Below, in pieces: positions 52,165-63,756 of a DNA stretch of 64,000 nt. This DNA is from Apostichopus japonicus (taxonomy: Eukaryota > Echinodermata > Holothuroidea > Aspidochirotida > Stichopodidae): NCBI RefSeq assembly GCF_037975245.1, contig NC_092576.1, positions 26,923,611-26,987,610 of the forward strand, written 5' to 3'. Within the stretch, counting starts at the first letter, position 1. Each line of letters opens with the position of its first letter. The notes under the pieces were generated by a model. The model had not been told where the DNA came from, ran no database searches, and saw only the letters and a list, made by a program, of their open reading frames with translations. The translations under genes were made by a program, and so were the position numbers.

Positions 52165-55100
52165 ATGTCACTTTATATTCTCCTACCTATGGATGTCACT
52201 TTATTTCCTCCTACCTGAGGATGTCACTTTATTTCCTCCTACCTGAGGATGTCACTTTATATCCTCCTACCTGAGGATGTCACTTTATATCCTCCTACCT
52301 GAGGATGTCACTTTATTTCCTCCTACCTGAGGATGTCACTTTATATCCTCCTACCTGAGGATGTCACTTTATTTCTTCCTACCTGAGGATGTCACTTTAT
52401 TTCCTCCTACCTGAGGATGTCACTTTATTTCCTCCTACCTGAGGATGTCACTTTATTTCCTCCTACCTGAGGATGTCACTTTATATCCTCGTACCTGAGG
52501 ATGTCACTTTATATCCTCCTACCTAAGGATGTCACTTTATTTCCTCCTTCCTGAGGATGTCACTTTATTTCCTCCTACCTGAGGATGTCACTTTATATCC
52601 TCCTACCTGAGGATGTCACTTTATATCCTACTACCTATGGATGTCACTTTATTTCCTCCTACCTGAGGATGTCACTTTATATCCTCCTACCTAAGGATGT
52701 CACTTTATTTCCTCCTACCTGAGGATGTCACTTTATTTCCTCCTACCTGAGGATGTCACTTTATTTCCTCCTACCTGAGGATGTCACTTTATTTCCTCCT
52801 ACCTGAGGATGTCACTTTATATCCTCCTACCTGAGGATGTCACTTTATATCCTCCTACCGGAAGATGTCACTTTATATCCTCCTACCTGAGGATGTCACT
52901 TTATATCCTCCTACCTAAGGATGTCACTTTATTTCCTCCTACCTGAGGATGTCACTTTATTTCCTCCTACCTGAGGATGTCACTTTATATCCTCCTACCT
53001 GAGGATGTCACTTTATATCCTCCTACCTATGGATGTCACTTTATTTCCTCCTACCTGAGGATGTCACTTTATTTCCTCCTACCTGAGGATGTCACTTTAT
53101 ATCCTCCTACCTAAGGATGTCACTTTATTTCCTCCTTCCTGAGGATGTCACTTTATTTCCTCCTACCTGAGGATGTCACTTTATATCCTCCTACCTGAGG
53201 ATGTCACTTTATTTCTTCCTACCTGAGGATGTCACTTTATTTCCTCCTACCTGAGGATGTCACTTTATTTCCTCCTACCTGAGGATATCACTTTATTCCC
53301 TCCTTCCTGAGGATGTCACTTTATTTCCTCCTACCTGAGGATGTCACTTTTTTCCCTCCTACCTGAGGATGTCACTTTATTTCCTCCTACCTGAGGATGT
53401 CACTTTATTTTCTCCTACCTGAGGATGTCACTTTATGGCCTCCTACCTGAGGATGTCACTTTATTTCCTCCTACCTGAGGATGTCACTTTATTTCCTCCT
53501 ACCTGAGGATGTCACTTTATATCCTCCTACCTGAGGATGTCACTTTATATCCTCCTACCTATGGATGTCACTTTATATCCTCCTACCTGAGGATGTCACT
53601 TTATATCCTCCTACCTAAGGATGTCACTTTATTTCCTCCTACCTGAGGATGTCACTTTATTTCCTCCTACCTGAGGATGTCACTTTATATCCTCCTACCT
53701 GAGGATGTCACTTTATATCCTCCTACCTATGGATGTCACTTTATTTCCTCCTACCTGAGGATGTCACTTTATTTCCTCCTACCTGAGGATGTCACTTTAT
53801 ATCCTCCTACCTAAGGATGTCACTTTATTTCCTCCTTCCAGAGGATGTCACTTTATTTCCTCCTACCTGAGGATGTCACTTTATTTCCTCCTACCGGAAG
53901 ATGTCACTTTATTTCCTCCTACCTGAGGATGTCACTTTATATCCTCCTACCTATGGATGTCACTTTATTTCCTCCTACCTGAGGATGTCACTTTATTTCC
54001 TCCTACCTGAGGATGTCACTTTATATCCTCCTACCTGAGGATGTCACTTAACTTCCTCCTACCTGAGGATGTCACTTTATTTCCTCCTACCTGAAGATGT
54101 CACTTTATTTCTTCCTACCTGAGGATGTCACTTTATTTCCTCCTACCTGAGGATGTCACTTTATTTCCTCCTACCTGAGGATGTCACTTTATTTCCTCCT
54201 ACCTGAGGATGTCACTTTATATCCTCCTACCTATGGATGTCACTTTATTTCCTCCTACCTGAGGATGTCACTTTATTTCCTCCTACCTGAGGATGTCACT
54301 TTATATCCTCCTACCTGAGGATGTCACTTAACTTCCTCCTACCTGAGGATGTCACTTTATTTCTTCCTACCTGAGGATGTCACTTTATTTCCTCCTACCT
54401 GAGGATGTCACTTTATTTCCTCCTACCTGAGGATGTCACTTTATTTCCTCCTACCTGAGGATGTCACTTTATATCCTCCTACCTGAGGATGTCACTTTAT
54501 ATCCTCCTACCTGAGGATGTCACTTTATTTCCTCCTACCGGAAGATGTCACTTTATTTCCTCCTACCTGAGGATGTCACTTTATATCCTCCTACCTATGG
54601 ATGTCACTTTATATCCTCCTACCTGAGGATGTCACTTTATTTCCTCCTACCTGAGGATGTCACTTTATATCCTCCTACCTGAGGATGTCACTTTATTTCC
54701 TCCTACCTGAGGATGTCACTTTATTTCCTCCTACCGGAAGATGTCACTTTATTTCCTCCTACCTGAGGATGTCACTTTATATCCTCCTACCTATGGATGT
54801 CACTTTATTTCCTCCTACCTGAGGATGTCACTTTATTTCCTCCTACCTGAGGATGTCACTTTATATCCTCCTACCTGAGGATGTCACTTAACTTCCTCCT
54901 ACCTGAGGATGTCACTTTATTTCCTCCTACCGGAAGATGTCACTTTATTTCTTCCTACCTGAGGATGTCACTTTATTTCCTCCTACCTGAGGATGTCACT
55001 TTATTTCCTCCTACCTGAGGATGTCACTTTATTTCCTCCTACCTGAGGATGTCACTTTATATCCTCCTACCTATGGATGTCACTTTATTTCCTCCTACCT

Positions 55101-56252
55101 GAGGATGTCACTTTATTTCCTCCTACCTGAGGATGTCACTTTATATCCTCCTACCTGAGGATGTCACTTAACTTCCTCCTACCTGAGGATGTCACTTTAT
55201 TTCTTCCTACCTGAGGATGTCACTTTATTTCCTCCTACCTGAGGATGTCACTTTATTTCCTCCTACCTGAGGATGTCACTTTATATCCTCCTACCTGAGG
55301 ATGTCACTTTATATCCTCCTACCTATGGATGTCACTTTATATCCTCCTACCTGAGGATGTCACTTTATATCCTCCTACCTAAGGATGTCACTTTATTTCC
55401 TCCTACCTGAGGATGTTACTTTATTTCCTCCTACCTGAGGATGTCACTTTATATCCTCCTACCTGAGGATGTCACTTTATATCCTCCTACCTATGGATGT
55501 CACTTTATTTCCTCCTACCTGAGGATGTCACTTTATTTCCTCCTACCTGAGGATGTCACTTTATATCCTCCTACCTAAGGATGTCACTTTATTTCCTCCT
55601 TCCAGAGGATGTCACTTTATTTCCTCCTACCTGAGGATGTCACTTTATTTCCTCCTACCGGAAGATGTCACTTTATTTCCTCCTACCTGAGGATGTCACT
55701 TTATATCCTCCTACCTATGGATGTCACTTTATTTCCTCCTACCTGAGGATGTCACTTTATTTCCTCCTACCTGAGGATGTCACTTTATATCCTCCTACCT
55801 GAGGATGTCACTTAACTTCCTCCTACCTGAGGATGTCACTTTATTTCCTCCTACCGGAAGATGTCACTTTATTTCTTCCTACCTGAGGATGTCACTTTAT
55901 TTCCTCCTACCTGAGGATGTCACTTTATTTCCTCCTACCTGAGGATGTCACTTTATTTCCTCCTACCTGAGGATGTCACTTTATATCCTCCTACCTATGG
56001 ATGTCACTTTATTTCCTCCTACCTGAGGATGTCACTTTATTTCCTCCTACCTGAGGATGTCACTTTATATCCTCCTACCTGAGGATGTCACTTAACTTCC
56101 TCCTACCTGAGGATGTCACTTTATTTCTTCCTACCTGAGGATGTCACTTTATTTCCTCCTACCTGAGGATGTCACTTTATTTCCTCCTACCTGAGGATGT
56201 CACTTTATTTCCTCCTACCTGAGGATGTCACTTTATATCCTCCTACCTGAGG
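52165..56252 (+). repeat. Unit A, copy 3 (second part, after a 1,484-bp step back)
   Basis: At 52165 the homology jumps back 53 monomers: this part matches 3249-7336 at an offset of 48,916 bp. The part of unit A between 3249 and 4732 is therefore present twice in this copy, which gives a third GGCC monomer (53425) and a second CCTCGTACC (G at 52489). The CCAGAGG monomers (53817 and 55581) are retained. Confidence 0.87.
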
Positions 56253-56840
56253 ATGTCACTTTATATCCTCCTACCTGAGGATGTCACTTTATTTCCTCCT
56301 ACCGGAAGATGTCACTTTATTTCCTCCTACCTGAGGATGTCACTTTATATCCTCCTACCTATGGATGTCACTTTATATCCTCCTACCTGAGGATGTCACT
56401 TTATTTCCTCCTACCTGAGGATGTCACTTTATATCCTCCTACCTGAGGATGTCACTTTATTTCCTCCTACCTGAGGATGTCACTTTATTTCCTCCTACCG
56501 GAAGATGTCACTTTATTTCCTCCTACCTGAGGATGTCACTTTATATCCTCCTACCTATGGATGTCACTTTATTTCCTCCTACCTGAGGATGTCACTTTAT
56601 TTCCTCCTACCTGAGGATGTCACTTTATATCCTCCTACCTGAGGATGTCACTTAACTTCCTCCTACCTGAGGATGTCACTTTATTTCCTCCTACCGGAAG
56701 ATGTCACTTTATTTCTTCCTACCTGAGGATGTCACTTTATTTCCTCCTACCGGAAGATGTCACTTTATTTCCTCCTACCTGAGGATGTCACTTTATATCC
56801 TCCTACCTATGGATGTCACTTTATATCCTCCTACCTGAGG
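56253..56840 (+). repeat. Short mosaic segment
   Basis: The first part, to about 56748, matches unit A from 5573 at an offset of 50,680 bp. It then shows a second step back of 16 monomers at a CCGGAAG monomer. These 21 monomers form the junction between the unit A type and unit B type stretches. Confidence 0.65.
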
Positions 56841-58604
56841 ATGTCACTTTATTTCCTCCTACCTGAGGATGTCACTTTATATCCTCCTACCTGAGGATGT
56901 CACTTTATTTCCTCCTACCTGAGGATGTCACTTTATTTCCTCCTACCGGAAGATGTCACTTTATTTCCTCCTACCTGAGGATGTCACTTTATATCCTCCT
57001 ACCTATGGATGTCACTTTATTTCCTCCTACCTGAGGATGTCACTTTATTTCCTCCTACCTGAGGATGTCACTTTATATCCTCCTACCTGAGGATGTCACT
57101 TAACTTCCTCCTACCTGAGGATGTCACTTTATTTCCTCCTACCGGAAGATGTCACTTTATTTCTTCCTACCTGAGGATGTCACTTTATTTCCTCCTACCT
57201 GAGGATGTCACTTTATTTCCTCCTACCTGAGGATGTCACTTTATTTCCTCCTACCTGAGGATGTCACTTTATATCCTCCTACCTATGGATGTCACTTTAT
57301 TTCCTCCTACCTGAGGATGTCACTTTATTTCCTCCTACCTGAGGATGTCACTTTATATCCTCCTACCTGAGGATGTCACTTAACTTCCTCCTACCTGAGG
57401 ATGTCACTTTATTTCTTCCTACCTGAGGATGTCACTTTATTTCCTCCTACCTGAGGATGTCACTTTATTTCCTCCTACCTGAGGATGTCACTTTATTTCC
57501 TCCTACCTGAGGATGTCACTTTATATCCTCCTACCTGAGGATGTCACTTTATATCCTCCTACCTAAGGATGTCACTTTATTTCCTCCTTCCTGAGGATGT
57601 CACTTTATTTCCTCCTACCGGAAGATGTCACTTTATTTCCTCCTACCTGAGGATGTCACTTTATATCCTCCTACCTATGGATGTCACTTTATATCCTCCT
57701 ACCTGAGGATGTCACTTTATTTCCTCCTACCTGAGGATGTCACTTTATTTCCTCCTACCTGAGGATGTCACTTTATTTCCTCCTACCTGAGGATGTCACT
57801 TTATATTCTCCTACCTATGGATGTCACTTTATTTCCTCCTACCTGAGGATGTCACTTTATTTCCTCCTACCTGAGGATGTCACTTTATATCCTCCTACCT
57901 GAGGATATCACTTTATATCCTCCTACCTGAGGATGTCACTTTATTTCCTCCTACCTGAGGATGTCACTTTATATCCTCCTACCTGAGGATGTCACTTTAT
58001 TTCTTCCTACCTGAGGATGTCACTTTATATCCTCCTACCTGAGGATGTCACTTTATTTCCTCCTACCTGAGGATGTCACTTTATTTCCTCCTACCTGAGG
58101 ATGTCACTTTATATCCTCCTACCTGAGGATGTCACTTTATATCCTCCTACCTCAGGATGTCACTTTATTTCCTCCTTCCTGAGGATGTCACTTTATTTCC
58201 TCCTACCTGAGGATGTCACTTTATATCCTCCTACCTGAGGATGTCACTTTATATCCTACTACCTATGGATGTCACTTTATTTCCTCCTACCTGAGGATGT
58301 CACTTTATATCCTCCTACCTCAGGATGTCACTTTATTTCCTCCTACCTGAGGATGTCACTTTATTTCCTCCTACCTGAGGATGTCACTTTATTTCCTCCT
58401 ACCTGAGGATGTCACTTTATTTCCTCCTACCTGAGGATGTCACTTTATATCCTCCTACCTGAGGATGTCACTTTATATCCTCCTACCGGAAGATGTCACT
58501 TTATATCCTCCTACCTGAGGATGTCACTTTATATCCTCCTACCTAAGGATGTCACTTTATTTCCTCCTACCTGAGGATGTCACTTTATTTCCTCCTACCT
58601 GAGG
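56841..58604 (+). repeat. Unit B type segment (1,764 bp)
   Basis: It matches 26461-28224 of unit B at an offset of 30,380 bp for 63 monomers, through the CTCAGG endings and the CCTACTACC monomer near 58251. A private G-to-A change makes an ATATCAC monomer at 57905, absent at 27525. The last monomer overlaps the start of the second block D. Confidence 0.82.
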
Positions 58605-59108
58605 ATGTCACTTTATTTCCTCCTACCTGAGGATGTCACTTTATATCCTCCTACCTAAGGATGTCACTTTATTTCCTCCTTCCTGAGGATGTCACTTTAT
58701 TTCCTCCTACCTGAGGATGTCACTTTATATCCTCCTACCTGAGGATGTCACTTTATTTCTTCCTACCTGAGGATGTCACTTTATTTCCTCCTACCTGAGG
58801 ATGTCACTTTATTTCCTCCTTCCTGAGGATGTCACTTTATTTCCTCCTACCTGAGGATGTCACTTTATATCCTCCTACCTGAGGATGTCACTTTATTTCC
58901 TCCTACCTGAGGAAGTCACTTCATTTCCTCCTACCGGAAGATGTCACTTTATTTCCTCCTACCTGAGGATGTCACTTTATTTCCTCCTACCTGAGGATGT
59001 CACTTTATATCCTCCTACCTAAGGATGTCACTTTATATCCTCCTACCTATGGATGTCACTTTATTTCCTCCTACCTGAGGATGCCACTTTATTTCCTCCT
59101 ACCTGAGG

Positions 59109-59388
59109 ATGTCACTTTATATCCTCCTACCTGAGGATGTCACTTTATTTCCTCCTACCTGAGGAAGTCACTTTATTTCCTCCTACCGGAAGATGTCACT
59201 TTATATCCTCCTACCTATGGATGTCACTTTATTTCCTCCTACCTGAGGATGTCACTTTATTTCTTCCTACCTGAGGATGTCACTTTATTTCCTCCTACCT
59301 GAGGATGTCACTTTATTTCTTCCTACCTGAGGATGTCACTTTATTTCCTCCTACCTGAGGATGTCACTTTATTTCCTCCTACCTGAGG
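59109..59388 (+). repeat. 280-bp tandem unit, copy 1 (second block D)
   Basis: It is equivalent to 15877-16156 at an offset of 43,232 bp and is followed by an identical ten-monomer unit. Confidence 0.86.
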
Positions 59389-59668
59389 ATGTCACTTTAT
59401 ATCCTCCTACCTGAGGATGTCACTTTATTTCCTCCTACCTGAGGAAGTCACTTTATTTCCTCCTACCGGAAGATGTCACTTTATATCCTCCTACCTATGG
59501 ATGTCACTTTATTTCCTCCTACCTGAGGATGTCACTTTATTTCTTCCTACCTGAGGATGTCACTTTATTTCCTCCTACCTGAGGATGTCACTTTATTTCT
59601 TCCTACCTGAGGATGTCACTTTATTTCCTCCTACCTGAGGATGTCACTTTATTTCCTCCTACCTGAGG
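59389..59668 (+). repeat. 280-bp tandem unit, copy 2 (second block D)
   Basis: It is an immediate repeat of 59109-59388, with a partial third copy continuing to about 59752. The duplication is shared by both D blocks, so it predates their separation. Confidence 0.86.
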
Positions 59669-59836
59669 ATGTCACTTTATATCCTCCTACCTGAGGATGT
59701 CACTTTATTTCCTCCTACCTGAGGAAGTCACTTTATTTCCTCCTACCGGAAGATGTCACTTTATTTCCTCCTACCTGAGGATGTCACTTTATATCCTCCT
59801 ACCTAAGGATGTCACTTTATATCCTCCTACCTGAGG

Positions 59837-60816
59837 ATGTCACTTTATTTCCTCCTACCTATGGATGTCACTTTATTTCCTCCTACCTGAGGATGCCACT
59901 TTATTTCCTCCTACCTGAGGATGTCACTTTATATCCTCCTACCTGAGGATGTCACTTTATTTCCTCCTACCTGAGGAAGTCACTTTATTTCCTCCTACCG
60001 GAAGATGTCACTTTATTTCCTCCTACCTGAGGATGTCACTTTATATCCTCCTACCTATGGATGTCACTTTATTTCCTCCTACCTGAGGATGTCACTTTAT
60101 TTCCTCCTACCTAAGGATGTCACTTTATTTCCTCCTACCTGAGGATGTCACTTTATTCCCTCCTTCCTGAGGATGTCACTTTATTTTCTCCTACCTGAGG
60201 ATGTCACTTTATTTCCTCCTACCGGAAGATGTCACTTTATTTCCTCCTACCTGAGGAAGTCACTTTATTTCCTCCTACCGGAAGATGTCACTTTATTTCC
60301 TCCTACCTGAGGATGTCACTTTATATCCTCCTACCTATGGATGTCACTTTATTTCCTCCTACCTGAGGATGTCACTTTATATCCTCCTACCTGAGGATGT
60401 CACTTTATTTCCTCCTACCTGAGGATGTCACTTTATATCCTCCTACCTGAGGATGTCACTTAACTTCCTCCTACCTGAGGATGTCACTTTATTTCTTCCT
60501 ACCTGAGGATGTCACTTTATTTCCTCCTACCTTAGGATGTCACTTTATTTCCTCCTACCTGAGGATGTCACTTTATTTCCTCCTACCTGAGGATGTCACT
60601 TTATTTCCTCCTACCTGAGGATGTCACTTTATTTCCTCCTACCTGAGGATGTCACTTTATATCCTCCTACCTGAGGATGTCACTTTATATCCTCCTACCG
60701 GAAGATGTCACTTTATATCCTCCTACCTGAGGATGTCACTTTATATCCTCCTACCTAAGGATGTCACTTTATTTCCTCCTACCTGAGGATGTCACTTTAT
60801 TTCCTCCTACCTGAGG
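59837..60816 (+). repeat. 980-bp tandem unit, copy 1 (second block D)
   Basis: Thirty-five monomers starting with an unusual T13/CTATGG monomer, repeated immediately at 60817. Landmarks are the T4C monomer (59893 and 60873), TTTTC, CTTAACTT and the CTTAGG ending (60531 and 61511). The homology length equals the period. Confidence 0.9.
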
Positions 60817-61796
60817 ATGTCACTTTATTTCCTCCTACCTATGGATGTCACTTTATTTCCTCCTACCTGAGGATGCCACTTTATTTCCTCCTACCTGAGG
60901 ATGTCACTTTATATCCTCCTACCTGAGGATGTCACTTTATTTCCTCCTACCTGAGGAAGTCACTTTATTTCCTCCTACCGGAAGATGTCACTTTATTTCC
61001 TCCTACCTGAGGATGTCACTTTATATCCTCCTACCTATGGATGTCACTTTATTTCCTCCTACCTGAGGATGTCACTTTATTTCCTCCTACCTAAGGATGT
61101 CACTTTATTTCCTCCTACCTGAGGATGTCACTTTATTCCCTCCTTCCTGAGGATGTCACTTTATTTTCTCCTACCTGAGGATGTCACTTTATTTCCTCCT
61201 ACCGGAAGATGTCACTTTATTTCCTCCTACCTGAGGAAGTCACTTTATTTCCTCCTACCGGAAGATGTCACTTTATTTCCTCCTACCTGAGGATGTCACT
61301 TTATATCCTCCTACCTATGGATGTCACTTTATTTCCTCCTACCTGAGGATGTCACTTTATATCCTCCTACCTGAGGATGTCACTTTATTTCCTCCTACCT
61401 GAGGATGTCACTTTATATCCTCCTACCTGAGGATGTCACTTAACTTCCTCCTACCTGAGGATGTCACTTTATTTCTTCCTACCTGAGGATGTCACTTTAT
61501 TTCCTCCTACCTTAGGATGTCACTTTATTTCCTCCTACCTGAGGATGTCACTTTATTTCCTCCTACCTGAGGATGTCACTTTATTTCCTCCTACCTGAGG
61601 ATGTCACTTTATTTCCTCCTACCTGAGGATGTCACTTTATATCCTCCTACCTGAGGATGTCACTTTATATCCTCCTACCGGAAGATGTCACTTTATATCC
61701 TCCTACCTGAGGATGTCACTTTATATCCTCCTACCTAAGGATGTCACTTTATTTCCTCCTACCTGAGGATGTCACTTTATTTCCTCCTACCTGAGG
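60817..61796 (+). repeat. 980-bp tandem unit, copy 2 (second block D)
   Basis: It is a monomer-by-monomer copy of 59837-60816. The match stops at 61797, an A13 monomer where the first monomer of the unit would have T13. Confidence 0.9.
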
Positions 61797-63756
61797 ATGT
61801 CACTTTATATCCTCCTACCTGAGGATGTCACTTTATATCCTCCTACCTATGGATGTCACTTTATTTCCTCCTACCTGAGGATGTCACTTTATTTCCTCCT
61901 ACCTGAGGATGTCACTTTATATCCTCCTACCTGAGGATGTCACTTTATTTCTTCCTACCTGAGGATGTCACTTTATATCCTCCTACCTGAGGATGTCACT
62001 TTATTTCCTCCTACCTGAGGATGTCACTTTATTTCCTCCTACCTGAGGATGTCACTTTATATCCTCCTACCTGAGGATGTCACTTTATATCCTCCTACCT
62101 CAGGATGTCACTTTATTTCCTCCTTCCTGAGGATGTCACTTTATTTCCTCCTACCTGAGGATGTCACTTTATATCCTCCTACCTGAGGATGTCACTTTAT
62201 ATCCTACTACCTATGGATGTCACTTTATTTCCTCCTACCTGAGGATGTCACTTTATATCCTCCTACCTCAGGATGTCACTTTATTTCCTCCTACCTGAGG
62301 ATGTCACTTTATTTCCTCCTACCTGAGGATGTCACTTTATTTCCTCCTACCTGAGGATGTCACTTTATTTCCTCCTACCTGAGGATGTCACTTTATATCC
62401 TCCTACCTGAGGATGTCACTTTATATCCTCCTACCGGAAGATGTCACTTTATATCCTCCTACCTGAGGATGTCACTTTATATCCTCCTACCTAAGGATGT
62501 CACTTTATTTCCTCCTACCTGAGGATGTCACTTTATTTCCTCCTACCTGAGGATGTCACTTTATATCCTCCTACCTGAGGATGTCACTTTATATCCTCCT
62601 ACCTATGGATGTCACTTTATTTCCTCCTACCTGAGGATGTCACTTTATTTCCTCCTACCTGAGGATGTCACTTTATATCCTCCTACCTAAGGATGTCACT
62701 TTATTTCCTCCTTCCTGAGGATGTCACTTTATTTCCTCCTACCTGAGGATGTCACTTTATATCCTCCTACCTGAGGATGTCACTTTATTTCTTCCTACCT
62801 GAGGATGTCACTTTATTTCCTCCTACCTGAGGATGTCACTTTATTTCCTCCTACCTGAGGATGTCACTTTATTTCCTCCTACCTGAGGATGTCACTTTAT
62901 ATCCTCCTACCTGAGGATGTCACTTTATATCCTCCTACCTAAGGATGTCACTTTATTTCCTCCTTCCTGAGGATGTCACTTTATTTCCTCCTACCTGAGG
63001 ATGTCACTTTATATCCTCCTACCTGAGGATGTCACTTTATTTCCTCCTACCTGAGGAAGTCACTTTATTTCCTCCTACCGGAAGATGTCACTTTATTTCC
63101 TCCTACCTGAGGATGTCACTTTATTTCCTCCTACCTGAGGATGTCACTTTATATCCTCCTACCTAAGGATGTCACTTTATATCCTCCTACCTATGGATGT
63201 CACTTTATTTCCTCCTACCTGAGGATGCCACTTTATTTCCTCCTACCTGAGGATGTCACTTTATATCCTCCTACCTGAGGATGTCACTTTATTTCCTCCT
63301 ACCTGAGGAAGTCACTTTATTTCCTCCTACCGGAAGATGTCACTTTATATCCTACTACCTATGGATGTCACTTTATTTCCTCCTACCTGAGGATGTCACT
63401 TTATTTCTTCCTACCTGAGGATGTCACTTTATTTCCTCCTACCTGAGGATGTCACTTTATTTCTTCCTACCTGAGGATGTCACTTTATTTCCTCCTACCT
63501 GAGGATGTCACTTTATTTCCTCCTACCTGAGGATGTCACTTTATATCCTCCTACCTGAGGATGTCACTTTATTTCCTCCTACCTGAGGAAGTCACTTTAT
63601 TTCCTCCTACCGGAAGATGTCACTTTATTTCCTCCTACCTGAGGATGTCACTTTATATCCTCCTACCTAAGGATGTCACTTTATATCCTCCTACCTGAGG
63701 ATGTCACTTTATTTCCTCCTACCTATGGATGTCACTTTATTTCCTCCTACCTGAGG

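Larger units (their letters stand above)
58577..63756 (+). repeat. Block D, copy 2
   Basis: It is collinear with 15345-20664, sharing the rare CACTTC change at 58919 and the CCTACTACC monomer (63353, equivalent to 20261). The internal tandem duplication here is 980 bp rather than 1,120 bp, which makes this copy 140 bp shorter. Confidence 0.85.
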
